Assembly: GCA_964036195.1 (NCBI GenBank)
Contig: OZ038454.1
Span: forward strand, 29,684,315 to 29,748,314
DNA: 64,000 nucleotides
Reading direction: 5' to 3'
DNA from: Sphaerolaimus hirsutus
Taxonomy: Eukaryota; Nematoda; Chromadorea; Monhysterida; Sphaerolaimidae
Under the pieces are notes generated by a model. It did not search any database. It saw only the letters and a list, made by a program, of their open reading frames with translations, and was not told the DNA's origin. Position 1 is the first letter of the stretch, and each line of letters opens with the position of its first letter. The translations under genes were made by a program, and so were the position numbers. Below, in pieces: positions 33,801 through 44,600 of this stretch.

Positions 33801-34429
33801 GATCGCTATAAAATTCCGGGACCGGGACCGGGACCGGGACTGGGTGGTCGGGACCGGGACCGGGACTGGCTTTTTTTAATTGTCGGGACCGGGACCGGGA
33901 CCGGGACTGGGGTGTCGGGACCGGGACCGGGACCGGGACCGCCCCAGTCCCGACTTTTTGCCGAACCATGTACCGGGACCGCGGTGCCGTTTGAACCCTA
34001 ATGCAAGTGCGTCACCACCACGTTTCAAACTGTCGTCGTGCAAAAAGTTCTACACAATTGACATTAAGAGAAAATCGCCGCAAAACATCACAAATCAGTG
34101 ATCCAAAATAACCGTGCAGGGGCCTGTTTCTAATCGACCCCAAGGGCGTGGTGCGGCACATGCAGTGCAACGATTTCCCCGTGGGCCGGTCCGTCGACGA
34201 AGTGCTCCGTTTGTTGGCAGCCTTCCAATTTGTAGAGAAACACGGAGAAGGTGGGTTCGAGTTTTGCGTCGTTTTTTGACTTTTTTAAATCGAGGTTTAA
34301 ATGTGTTCTATGGGTTCCATTTTTTTCAAATTTTCAGTATGCCCCGCAAACTGGAACCCGGCCGACAAAAAAGCGACAATCAAACCTGATCCGAAGGGGT
34401 CTAAAGAGTTCTTCAATAAACATGGCTGA
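27752..34429 (+). CDS. Prx3 (PRDX3-like): Typical 2-Cys peroxiredoxin, Prx3-like (mitochondrial type), six exons
   Basis: Exons 27779-27878 (start uncertain), 28464-28656, 31701-31848, 32056-32147, 34120-34250, 34338-34429; all phases agree. It should reduce peroxides using a peroxidatic Cys in FTFVCPTE and a resolving Cys in VCPANW of the partner subunit. From the Met at 27845 the protein has 229 residues; with the Arg-rich upstream reading it would carry a mitochondrial-like presequence. The C-terminus (TIKPD...SKEFFNKHG) resembles insect Prx3 as I remember it. The GGLG sensitivity motif is split by intron 3 but restored on splicing (EGGL|GDMK). The usual YF motif reads FF. Cytosolic Prx1/2 is the alternative. 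Introns 2 and 4 are full of hAT-like elements, and intron 3 is itself an inverted-repeat element. Confidence 0.93.
28464..28656 (+). CDS. Prx3 (PRDX3-like): Prx exon 2
   Basis: Begins after a long C-tract acceptor (CCCAG) and reads ...[40 protein letters not shown]. It ends GATTT|GTTGGT so that joining the next exon gives the invariant FYPLDFTFVCPTE. Confidence 0.93.
28734..29405. mobile_element. hAT-like element A5 (TCGATA arrays)
   Basis: Perfect 8-bp duplication CATGGTGC at 28726-28733 and 29406-29413. In Prx intron 2, 69 bp after exon 2. Confidence 0.93.
29440..29588 (+). mobile_element. Introner-family copy inside Prx intron 2
   Basis: 149 bp beginning CTG|GTGCCACTCCCAGACCC and ending GGGTCTGGGAGTGCCCCCAG. 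It has the same ends as the Prx intron 3 element with a better preserved inverted repeat, so it may be younger. It lies within an intron and carries GT...AG ends of its own. Confidence 0.85.
29922..31047. mobile_element. GTTTACAC foldback element G2, interrupted by C2
   Basis: TTA-flanked GGCCCCGTTTACACGGATTT...AAATCCGTGTAAACGCGGCC. The 3-bp TTA flank and ends suggest PIF/Harbinger; that assignment is inference. Contains C2 (30130-30837). Confidence 0.82.
30130..30837. mobile_element. hAT-like element C2 (TAGGGTTGG)
   Basis: Perfect 8-bp duplication GTCGGGAG at 30122-30129 and 30838-30845. Inserted into the middle of a GTTTACAC foldback (29922-31047). Confidence 0.93.
31504..31670. mobile_element. 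hAT-like element A6, 167-bp minimal form
   Basis: Ends TAGGGTTCAATCG...GTTTGAACCCTA, perfect duplication CCCGCCGT at 31496-31503 and 31671-31678. The unique core is missing: only the hexamer arrays and termini remain, so these are apparently enough to transpose. The right duplication ends 22 bp before Prx exon 3. Confidence 0.93.
31701..31848 (+). CDS. Prx3 (PRDX3-like): Prx exon 3 with the peroxidatic cysteine
   Basis: Reads [18 protein letters not shown] ... [25 protein letters not shown]. The Cys in VCPTE is the peroxidatic residue. An unusual second Cys occurs in VVACSTDS, where Val is common. Acceptor CCGCAG; the donor is CTG|GTGCCA, i.e. the end of an inverted-repeat element. Confidence 0.95.
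31849..32055 (+). mobile_element. Introner-like element that is intron 3 of the peroxiredoxin gene
   Basis: The 207-bp intron begins GTGCCAGTCCCGCACCC and ends GGGTACGGGACTGCCCCCAG, which are inverted repeats of one another. Nothing lies between the repeat ends and the exons: the left repeat supplies GT and the right supplies the AG acceptor. The core has TGTCAAATGT-type short repeats shared with the other copies listed here. Confidence 0.88.
32056..32147 (+). CDS. Prx3 (PRDX3-like): Prx exon 4
   Basis: Reads [20 protein letters not shown] then [10 protein letters not shown]. Acceptor TGCCCCCAG, donor TATAG|GTTGTT. Completes the GGLG motif begun in exon 3. Confidence 0.94.
32371..34000. mobile_element. 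hAT-like element B3 (GGGACC arrays), hosting another hAT
   Basis: TAGGGTTCACACGGGACC...GTTTGAACCCTA, perfect duplication ATGCAAGT at 32363-32370 and 34001-34008. A TAGGGTTGG-type element (32486-33222) is inserted in one GGGACC array. Internal GAACCTTA at about 33340 and a degraded CAGGGACG-type piece near 33490 show further layers. Occupies most of Prx intron 4. Confidence 0.9.
32486..33222. mobile_element. hAT-like element C4 (TAGGGTTGG) nested in B3
   Basis: TAGGGTTGGAAAAAAATCG...CGCTTGCCAACCCTA. Its duplication ACCGGGAC (32478-32485, 33223-33230) is made from the GGGACC array of the host element. Confidence 0.95.
34120..34250 (+). CDS. Prx3 (PRDX3-like): Prx exon 5
   Basis: Reads [18 protein letters not shown] then [25 protein letters not shown]: the conserved IDP-G and PVGRS-DE-LRL region. 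Acceptor GTGCAG, donor GAAG|GTGGGT. Confidence 0.95.
34338..34429 (+). CDS. Prx3 (PRDX3-like): Prx exon 6 with the resolving cysteine
   Basis: Reads [20 protein letters not shown] then [10 protein letters not shown] and TGA. The Cys of VCPANW is the resolving residue. Acceptor TTTCAG. Confidence 0.95.
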
Positions 34430-34685
34430 AAAATATCCTCCACTTGGGTTGGAACGATACGAATTTTCGGTGTCAACTTTTTTAAACTATAAATGTGTCT
34501 TGCAAAATTTTAAATATCGACATTTTATAACATGTGAAAAGTTGCTCTCTATGTATTGCAACTTATCGTTCCAACCCCGTTATTTCACTCACTGAAATAC
34601 ACCACTGACTAAGTAGGGATTATTTTTAAGTTTAGCGAAACCATGTGGACTGTTGTTGTTTTGAGTGATACATTGACGCTTATTT

Positions 34686-34878
34686 ATACTCGACGGACAA
34701 CACACCTAGTATGAAAACCTACCATAATTTATTGAATAAAATCTTGTGATAAATTTCGCAATAAATCTGTCGACAGTAAAAAACGAAATATTATGATGAA
34801 AAAACTGTATAATTTTGGGTTCATTATTCAGATGGGTTATGGTAGGTTTTCATACTAAGTGTGCTGTCCGCCGCGTAT
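34686..34878. repeat. Foldback downstream of the Prx gene
   Basis: CACACCTAGTATGAAAACCT...AGGTTTTCATACTAAGTGTG, with a TTATTGAATAAAATC segment in between. The AATAAA near 34734 could serve as a polyadenylation signal for Prx, 305 bp past the stop. Confidence 0.75.
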
Positions 34879-34899
34879 ACCAACTGAAACCGGTCCATT

Positions 34900-35480
34900 A
34901 GAGCACTAGTCTCAAATTTCGATGCTGATTTCTATTCCCATTGAGTGACGATATTCGAAGGTAAAAGAATGGAAATAAATATTTTGAATGCTTATTTGAC
35001 TTATTTAAAAATGGGAGTTGACAGCCAGGGTTTTTTGACAGCCAAGTTGACAGCCAAGTTGACAGCCAGGCTAGCCTATATTTTTAATATTGAAATACAT
35101 CACCCTTGATATAACTCTTTTGATAGCTCAATTTTTAAATGGCAAGATAAATACCTATGATATAAATTTATTACTTTTCTGCATTCAAAATCATATTTAC
35201 AGTTTTGGCTGTAGCGTCCACTTTTTTTTGATTTTAGCCATTTTTTATGGGATTAAAAAATGTTTTTGAAGTTATACATTTTGATTCTAAATGAATCCGA
35301 TGAGATTTAGTCTTTGATCCAAGCTGTGCCAATTTTTTTCCATGAATAGCGCCAATAGGTCAAAACAAAATCAATATGCATCCAATGTTGTGCATTTCAT
35401 TAGAATTCGACTGCATGCTTGCAATTTGGTCAACAGATGGGACCCGATAAATATATCCTTCAATCACCCAATTAACAACC
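34900..35480. other. Intergenic spacer between Prx and protease 1, nothing recognised
   Basis: AT-rich sequence with tandem GTTGACAGCCAAG (35028-35065). It holds the 3' flanks of two convergent genes. Confidence 0.5.
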
Positions 35481-35486
35481 CCACAA

Positions 35487-35660
35487 TCACTGTCCCATAG
35501 TTTTTTTCACCCACTGTATAAAGTCGGGCAGGTGCGTATACGTAGCAGGGCGGGATATCATTGGGTCACAACTTGTATCCCCCCCTGGCCCACAGCTCGC
35601 TGGCCCGGTGGTGTAGAATTTGCCGTCCTTGTAGTACATCAGGGTACTGCCGCTGTCACC
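35487..35660 (-). CDS. Protease 1 exon 6: catalytic Ser and C-terminus
   Basis: Reads GDSGSTLMYYKDGKFYTTGP then ASCGPGGDTSCDP ... LPDFIQWVKKTMGQ and TGA. The Ser of GDSGS is the nucleophile. Acceptor CCCAAG. Length 174 nt, as in the paralogue. Confidence 0.93.
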   Translation of the reverse strand, partial: GDSGSTLMYYKDGKFYTTGPASCGPGGDTSCDPMISRPATYTHLPDFIQWVKKTMGQ

Positions 35661-38600
35661 CTTGGGAGGGGGGGTGTATTTGAGTTTGAACCAGGGGTAT
35701 AGTGAATTTGGACCCCTTTCTTAAATTAACACATGCATCTGTTGCCATGCTCCAATGGATGGGGTTCGGGCGGGGGGTCCTCCCCAAATTGCATTCACAC
35801 CTTAGTGTTTTTTTAAGTTATTTTTTGTATTATATGCACTTATAAACCTATTTTTAACTATTATTAACCTACTTTTAGCAATTTTTCCTTATTTTCATCC
35901 TTCATTTTCACCTTGAGAAATCCTATCTATTGAGTCCCTGCACTGGGTAATATCATTTTCTGTCATCAGACTTTTACTGTGTTTTAAAGTCCATTATCAA
36001 ATTGTGTAATTGAATTTGGTGTAAATTTTGGAAGTAAAAATTATATTTGTACTCCAGCATTGATACATTCTGACAATTGGAAATTTACTGTACCATACCA
36101 TTTACCACGAAATTGAAGATGTACCATACCATACCATTTATTGCACAATAGAAAAATAAATGTACTATTTGGTTGACTGCAAAACCATACTGTCTGCCAC
36201 CCTACCCACAACCCCTCCCCCCAATTGGGGACCCCTGTGTATACTGTGATGATTAGTGTAGGGCATGGCATGTATGTGATCCTACGCACTGGCTACATGT
36301 GCGTGATCCTTGAACTAGGGCTTGAAAATTCCATATATTGCATTGACAATAGCCAACCGCACATATGCCCTTGCCTATCATGTCTCCAGTGACGCAAGTG
36401 CGCCCCGGTCTATCATCGTTGTAGATCTGCATGCATAGCTTTTTGTTTACACGGTACACGTCCTGCTGCAAAGTTGTAGTGGCCGTCTGGTTGGGGTGTA
36501 TGTAACCCCAGCCTGGCAGGGTTGTATTGGATTGCATTTCAATTTGGGGTTGGAACAATTGAAGGAATTATTGTTTAAATAACAGGAAATATTATTTTTA
36601 TTATTTTTTCTGTTGTTTGCCAGTTATTTTGATCTTTCTGGGATGTTCCAGTGAGATCTAATATTATTTCCCTTTGAGATATTTCCTGAGGTTTTCAAAA
36701 ATATTAGAAAACTAGCAGGATTCTCTCCGACCTTTGGTCGGGTTTTGTGGTTCTCTACAATTAATACCATTGGAGAAAATATGATACTTTAGTTAAGTTT
36801 GCCCACATGCTAGGCATGTGTTTTGAAATGCAGTATGTAATGTACCAACAATAACAAGACCAATACCAAAGATGCAATGTTTTGGAATGGATTTTTGTAA
36901 ACTTGGTTGGTAAAATGTAAAACTGTTAACTGTAAAATGGTTGGGCATGAAACTCTGTAGTAAAATGTGGACAGTGTGCATTCTGTGTGGTATAGGTTTT
37001 GTGATATGATAGTGTGGTTTTTGCAAGGTGTCAAACTTTGTTGTAATCTTCAATTGGTTACATTTGTGCTTTGCTGTTCTTTTTGTGTTTGTAAATCCTT
37101 GTGGTATTAATTGTAGAGAACCACAAAACCCAACTGAAGGTTGGAGAGAATCCTGCTATAGGTACCCACTACTCAGAGGCTTGCAAAAACTGACACCCCA
37201 ATGGGGACCCCCCTCCAAATGGCACCCCCCGGGGAACCCCCCAAAAGTGGCACCCCCTGGGAACCGCCCAAAAATGAGACCCCCTAGGGCCCCACAAATA
37301 TGGCACCCCCTGAGGACCACCAAAAAATGGCACCCCTTAGGGACCCCCCAAAAATGGCACCCCCTTGGGACCCCCCAAAATAGCACCCCCTGGGGACCCC
37401 CCAAACATGGCACCCCCTAGGAACCCCCACAAAAATGGCACCCCCTGGGGACCCACCCAAAGTTGGCTCCCCCTGGGGACTCTCCAAAAATGGCACCCCC
37501 TGGGGACCACCCCAAAATGGCACCCCCTTAGGACCCCCCTGCAAAAAAAAATATAGCACCCCCCTGAGGACCACCAAAAAATGGCACCCCTGGGGACCAC
37601 CCAAAAAATGGCACCCTATGTGGACCCCCTTGAAATGGCACCCCCATATGTACCTCCAGAAAATGGCACCCCCTGGAGACCCCCCAAAAATGGCACCCCA
37701 TGGGGACCCCCTCTAAATCCTGTAAACACAGCCCATAGTTTGGAAACTCCTGTAAACTCAGCCCCTAATTTGGAAACTCCTATAAACTCAGCCCCTAACT
37801 TGCAAACTCTCGTAAACTCAGCCCCTAACTTGCAAACTCCCATAAACTCAGCCACTTATTTGTAAGCTCCCATAAACTCAGCCTCTAATTTGAAAACTCC
37901 CATAAACTCAGCCCCCAATTTTGGAAACTCCTGTAAACTCAACCCATAATTTGGAAACTGCTGTAAACTCAGCCCTAATTTGGATACTCCAATAAACTCA
38001 GCCCCTAATTTAGAAACTCCCATAAATTCAGCCCCTAATTTGGAAACTCCCTTAAAATCAGCCCCTAATTTGGAAACTCCCAAAAAATCAGCCCCTAATT
38101 TGGAAACTCCCGTAAACTCATTTTCAGGTTTATGGTAATGTAGTGTGAAAATGGTATGAATATTTCAAAAAATCACTATCATCAATCCACAAATGCATCA
38201 ATTCACAATTTTCAATTTTTTAGCCCCAAGGGTTAGACTTAAAAGGTTATGGTAATGTAGAGTAGAAATGGAGTGCACATCTCAAATCACTGCAATAAAA
38301 AACCCACAAACGCATCATTTCACAAATTGAAAGTTTTTGTGCCCAGGGGTTCATTATCAGGGTTTTAGTAATGTGGTGTCAAAATGGAGTGCATATTTGA
38401 AATCGCTACAATCAGAAACCCACAAACACATCATTTTATGATTTGAAATTTTTTGGCCCTGGGGGTTCATTTTCAGGGTTATGGTAATGTAGTGTCAAAA
38501 TGAAGTGCATATTTCAAATCAAGGCAATCAAAAAGCCACAAATGCATCATTTCACAATTTCTAATTTATTAGCCCCATGGGTTCAATTTAAGGCTTACAG

Positions 38601-41600
38601 TAATGTAGAGTTGAAATTGAGTCATTTCAAATCAGTGCAATAAGAAACCTGCAAACTGCATCATTTTACAAATAGAAATTTTTGGGTCTAGGGGTTCAAT
38701 TTCAGAGTTTTAGTAATGTAGTGTCAAAATGGAGTGCATATTTGAAATCGCTACAATCAGAAACCCACAAATGCATCATTTTATGATTTGAAAGTTTTTG
38801 GCTTAGGGGGTTCATTTTTATGGTTATGGTAATGTAGTGTCAAAATGAAGTGCATATTTCAAATGAGTGCAATCAGAAACCTGAAAATGAATGATTTCAC
38901 AAATTGAAAGTTTTTGGCTCCAGAGGTTCATTTTCAGGGTTATGGTTATGTAGTTTTCAGGGTTATGTAGTGTCAAAATGGATTGCATATTTCAAATCAG
39001 TGCAATTAGAAACCCACATCGAATCATTTCACAATTTCTAATTTTTTAAGCCCTGGGCATATTTGAAATAGCTACACTCTGAAACCCACAAATCCATCAT
39101 TTTATGGTTTGAAAGTTTTTGGCCCAGGGGGTTCATTTTTAGGGTTATGGTAATGTAGTGTCAAAATGAAGTGCATATTTCAAATGAGTGCTATCAGAAA
39201 CTCGAAAATGCATCATTTCTCAAATTGAAAGTATTTAGCCCCATGGGTTCATTTTTAGGGTTATGGTAATGTAGTGTCAAAATGGAGTGCATATATCAAA
39301 TTGGTGCAATCATAGACCCAAATTTGAAATCAGTGCAATCAGAAACCCAAAAATGAATGATTTCACAAATTGAAAGTTTTTGGCTCCAGAGGTTAATTTT
39401 CAGGGTTATGGTTATGTAGTTTTCAGGGTTATGTAGTGTCAAAACGGAGTGCATATTTCAAATCAGTGCAATTAGAAACCCACATTGAATCATTTCACAA
39501 TTTCTAATTTTTTAAGCCCTGGGCATATTTGAAATCACTACACTCAGAAACTCACAAATCCATCATTTTATGATTTGAAAGTTTTTGGCCCAGGGGGTTC
39601 ATTTTAGGGTTATGGTAATGTAGTGTCAAAATGAAGTGCATATTTCAGATGAGTGCAATCAGAAACCCGAAAATGCATCATTTCTCAAATTGAAAGTATT
39701 TAACCCCATGGGTCCATTTTGAGGGTTATGGTAATGTAGTGTCAAAATGGAGTGCATATATCAAATCAGTGCAATCAGAAACCCAAATTTGAAATCAGTG
39801 CAATCAGAAACCCAAAAATGCATCATTTCACAAATTGAAATTTTTTGGCCCCAGTGGTTCATTTTCAGGGTTATGGTAATGTAGTGTCAAAATGAAGTGC
39901 ATATTTCAAATGAGTGCAATCAGAAACCTGAAAATGCATCATTTCTCAAATTGAAAGTATTTGGCCCCATGGGTTCATTTTTCGGGTTATGGTAATGTAG
40001 TGTCAATGGAGTGCATATATCAAATCAGTGCAATCAGAAACCTAAATTTGAAATCAGTGCAACCAGAAACCCAAAAATGCATCATTTCACAAATTGAAAG
40101 TTTTTGGCCCCAGTGGTTCATTTTCAGGGTTATGGTAATGTAGTGTCAAAATGGAGTGCATTATATATCAAATCAGTGCAATTAGAAACCCACAATGCAT
40201 CATTTCACAATTTGAAAATTTTGGCCCCATTTTGGGTTCAATTTCAGGGTTATCGTAATGTACTGTCAGAATGGAGTGCATATTTCAAATCATTGTAATC
40301 AGTAACCCACAAATGCATTATATCACAATTTATATTTTTTAGCCCCGGGGGCCTCACTTAAGGATTATGGTAATGTTATTGTTAACTCCAATAAACTCAG
40401 CCCCTAATTTGGCAAACACCCATCAACTCAACTCCCATAAACTCAGCCTCTAGTTTTTAAACTTGTGTCAACAGCCCCTTATCTTTAAACTTCTGTCAAC
40501 TCAACCCTAATTTATCAACACCCATCAACTCAACCCTGAATTGTAAACTCAGCCCCTAAAAACTCAAGTCAACCCCCTATACATGTGCAATTGCATTCTT
40601 GGGAAGCAACTTTGCCATCTACTAACCCTGTTTGTCAAGATTGTGGATCGTGTTTGTAAAGGGCATTTGTACTAATAAATAGTGACTGCATTGTGTGCAA
40701 AAACACACACGAATCGGGCACAATGAGGCCTGTGATTGTGCCTCCTATCTTTTGCATTGAAGCATGCTTAGCGTGCAGTTCTTTCGCAATTGTATAGGTG
40801 GAGATATAAAAATTCTGCATTTCTATTTTTGTTGATTTTTTCAGGTTTTTCATTATTTGGTTATTCACATTACTGTTATCAACAATTTATTTATGAGAAG
40901 GAAATAGTAAAAGTAATCCATTTAAATTTTATCAACATTTTTGTCTGGTAGTTATTTTTAATTTATTTAGAGATTTTGCAGGATAATATTTAATTTATGA
41001 AAATCACCCAGTTTTGGAATGCTAAGCGCCATTGGCATTTTCCTAGAATTTCCATAACTTTTTTTAAATGTCGCGAATCATTTGAAGATGCTTTAGCAAA
41101 TCAAATTTACAAATTTAATTCCAAAATTTACCTGCAGCAATGAGTTTCAGTCCTTCCTGGTTGCGGAAATCATCCGACTCAGTCGGAAGGCAAATTGGAC
41201 GCACCTCGTCACTGCGAAACATTTCACCCAAATGTATTTTTGGTGCCTTATGACTATTATTTAGTTGTCTACTCAATTTTCAAAAAAAGTTGTAAAGCAC
41301 ATGGATCAGTGCATTTCAGTTTCAATGCATTTGAGTTTACTGGAATCAATTTAAGTTTCTGTCATCAGGAATTGACTGACACAGTAAACACAAATCTGTT
41401 CATAGCTGATTCTTCAATTAACTAAATTGTTCAAAATTCGGTAGGAAACTAGTGTGTAGAGGCTTTCGGTGCACCACATAGGTACCTAGATAGTTGAGCG
41501 ATGTGTGGGGGGATCAGGGGATAGTAGTTACGAAATAGATAGCTAGGCGGGGCAGCCCCCCACCCATGGGACCCCCGCAACAGGCCTAGATGCCAAACAG

Positions 41601-44600
41601 GTTAGATGCCAAGGAGGCCTATGCCCCTAAAAACCAACTTGAACTCGATTTTTTTCCTTCAACTTTATCAATGCAATGTCCTTGCCATTTGTGCATGTAT
41701 TTGATGTGTATTCATCATGGACAATGACTTTTTCGGCATCATATTTTATTCCAGCATCTTTGACTTTGTCGTGCAATGCCACAAACGTTGCCCACATGCA
41801 CGCTGGGCATCGTCCTGCATTTCATTGCTTTTTATCAGTGGCTTCATCTACCTGCAATTAAAATCTGCCTTCGAATAACCCCCCCCCCCCAAATAAAAGA
41901 GTACCTTAGATCTGAGTTTTGAGTAAGCTGGGGGAAATAACTAGGGTTGGAAAAATTTTTTTTTTAACTCGATGTTTTTTTAAAAGCTCCCAGATATGAC
42001 CTTGTGTCAACATATATAGGTATATCAGACAGTGGCAATACTCTGTGATGTTATATATGACTATATAATGGCTGTGGAGCCAGGGACGTATCCAGGATTT
42101 TTGAGCGGGGGGGGCTGCTTGTTTACGGAGGCCGGCGAACGGGGGGGGCTCAGCCCCCCCCCCCCCTAAAATTTTTCCCTGTATAGGGACGGAAAGGCGT
42201 TTTGGCGCTAGCGCCATACAAAGGCACCATTTTATGGCGCTATTGGCGTTGGCGCCAGCGCCAGGAACCGCTTTATATGTATGTAAAATGCATACATAAA
42301 CAGCGAAAATCGCAAAAATGGGTTTTATTTCCAAGTATATTGGTTTACAGGGGCAGATCCGCTGAAAATACAATGCATGGGGACGAAATTGCGCGCTTGC
42401 GCGCAAAATTTTTAAGAAACATCGGAAAATATATAGGAAAAGTTGCATTTTCCGGGATTTTTTGGGTCTCACCCCGGGAAGGGGGGGGGGGGGGGCTGCA
42501 GCCCCCCCCCCCCGCCCCCCCCTGGATACGTCCTTGTGTGGAGCCATGGGATAGCATTATAAGTGGTGATTTGTGTCAAAAATATCCATTTTTCGTCGAC
42601 ATATCGTTCGTATATCGCCTTATAGTCGAATGTTCGTGACTTCAGGTAAAGTTTGGCACGGAATAGTGATCAAACAAGGTTATAAAAGGAGGTTGTTACT
42701 TTGGGAGTGAAGTTACACACTGTGGAGGTACATGGAAGCACATTACCTCAATATTATATAGTACAGCAACATATGACGGCTTATTAACCCATGGTAGCAC
42801 ATAGAAATGGATACTTTGATACTAAAAATGCCACAAAACCAATGAAAACAACCACCAATGTCAATTTGTGTGTGAAATTGCGCGCTTGCGCGCAAAAATT
42901 TTGCAAAATACCTAGTGCTTAGTACTAAAAATTTTGGCCGATGTTTTTAAAAAAAAAAAAACATTTCCGACGTCATGTTTAAAAAAAAAAAAACGTTAAA
43001 AAAAACGTTTAAAAATAAACATCAGCCAACCCTAGAAATAACCCCCTCTAAACACCCCCATCAATTTTGAAATTTGGTGAAGATGATTGATTCAGAGTGA
43101 TCATAAAGAGTGCAAACTTGGATTTGCCTCAGGCAGAAATTGAACCCAGCCCTCATGATCAGGGTTGGTTTTATAAAAATTCATTTTAGTAAAATTGTAT
43201 AAAAATTGTATAAAAATTTTATTTTTATTTTATTCTTGTTTCATTTTATTTTATTCCATAAAGTCATTAATAAAATAAAATGGCACATTTTACAAAAATT
43301 TTACAAAAATTGTACAGAAATTTTACAAAAAATCAGAAACATGCATGCAAGGCCAGAAAACTGTTATAATTATACCTATACATGAAAAACCTGTGACAAA
43401 TTTTTCCCTTACTTTTCAAAAGTTGCATGCAGTATGTATTGTTAGCCAGCTGCAAGTGTAAAGTTACAATTATTGATAAGAATGGTTTGCATTTTCGGTA
43501 GAAGGACTACTGGAGTGTGCTGGGCACATTTGTAAAATGTCATGCAAAGTGTCAATTGTCATGACAAATGTAAAGTCAAGTATCAATTGTCATTCCAAAC
43601 GTCAAGTGTCATGTAAAATTTCAAGCAAAGTGGCAATTGTCATGACAAATGTCATGCAAAGTGTAAATTGTGTATCCAAATCTTGTGTTTTTGTATCCAT
43701 AGTTGTTTTATATTCAAATCTTGTGTTTTTGTATCCAAATGTTCACATAAGATTTGGAGTCAACAACAACATAATTTGGATACAAAACATAAGATTTCGA
43801 AAATAAAACATGAGATTTGAACACAATTTGCTTGACAATTGATACTTTAATTTTCATGTCATGACAATTTACACTTTACTTTACATTTGTCATGACAATT
43901 GACACTTTGCATGACATTTTACATGACAGTTGACACTTTATAATGCTTGGGACTGCCCCCAGATCCATGAAAAAACAGGTAGAGACTCCAGCGATGAGAC
44001 AAAATTTTACAAAAAATTCGAATTTTTATACAATTTTACAAAAATATGAATTTTTATACAATTTTACAAAATTTTTACAAAAATTCAAATTTTTATACAA
44101 TTTTTATTTTTATTCTTAAATTTTCCATTTTATTTTATTTTATTTTATTCTTGAATATTCCATTTTATTTTTATTTTATTTTAATTTTTTTCTGAGATTT
44201 TGCCAACCCTGCTCATGATTGAACACTAGCACCTAGGGTTCAAACAGGATCCCGATCCTGAATCCTGAGAAATTTTGAGATTTTGTGGTCCCGATCCGGA
44301 TCCTGAAACCTCAATCCCAATCCAAAAATTTGAAAAAACCAATCCCGATCCTGAGATTTTGAAAATCCCAATCCCGATCCTGAAAAAAATGCCCCAATCC
44401 CAATCTCGGAAAAATTCAGAGACACAAAAGGTGCCAGAAATGGCACTTTTAAAGGACCATTTTGTATGCAGTTAGCAAAAATTTTGCACGCAAGCGCGCA
44501 TTTGCCCACCTCCCTCTATATCTCTGTTGCGTGGGCATGGACACCACTACAAATGAACTTGATACAGTGCCCATTACCATAGTTCAAGGTTTAGACACAT

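Noticed and set aside
37028-38083. Several open frames with repeated WHPLGTP or NSAPNLETP
   Set aside because: Translations of tandem arrays 1 and 2 in a protease intron, equally open on both strands.
41906-42547. A 213-codon minus-strand open frame with poly-Gly/Pro
   Set aside because: It spans two nested hAT-like elements (C3 and E3) and reads their G/C tracts; no protein family.
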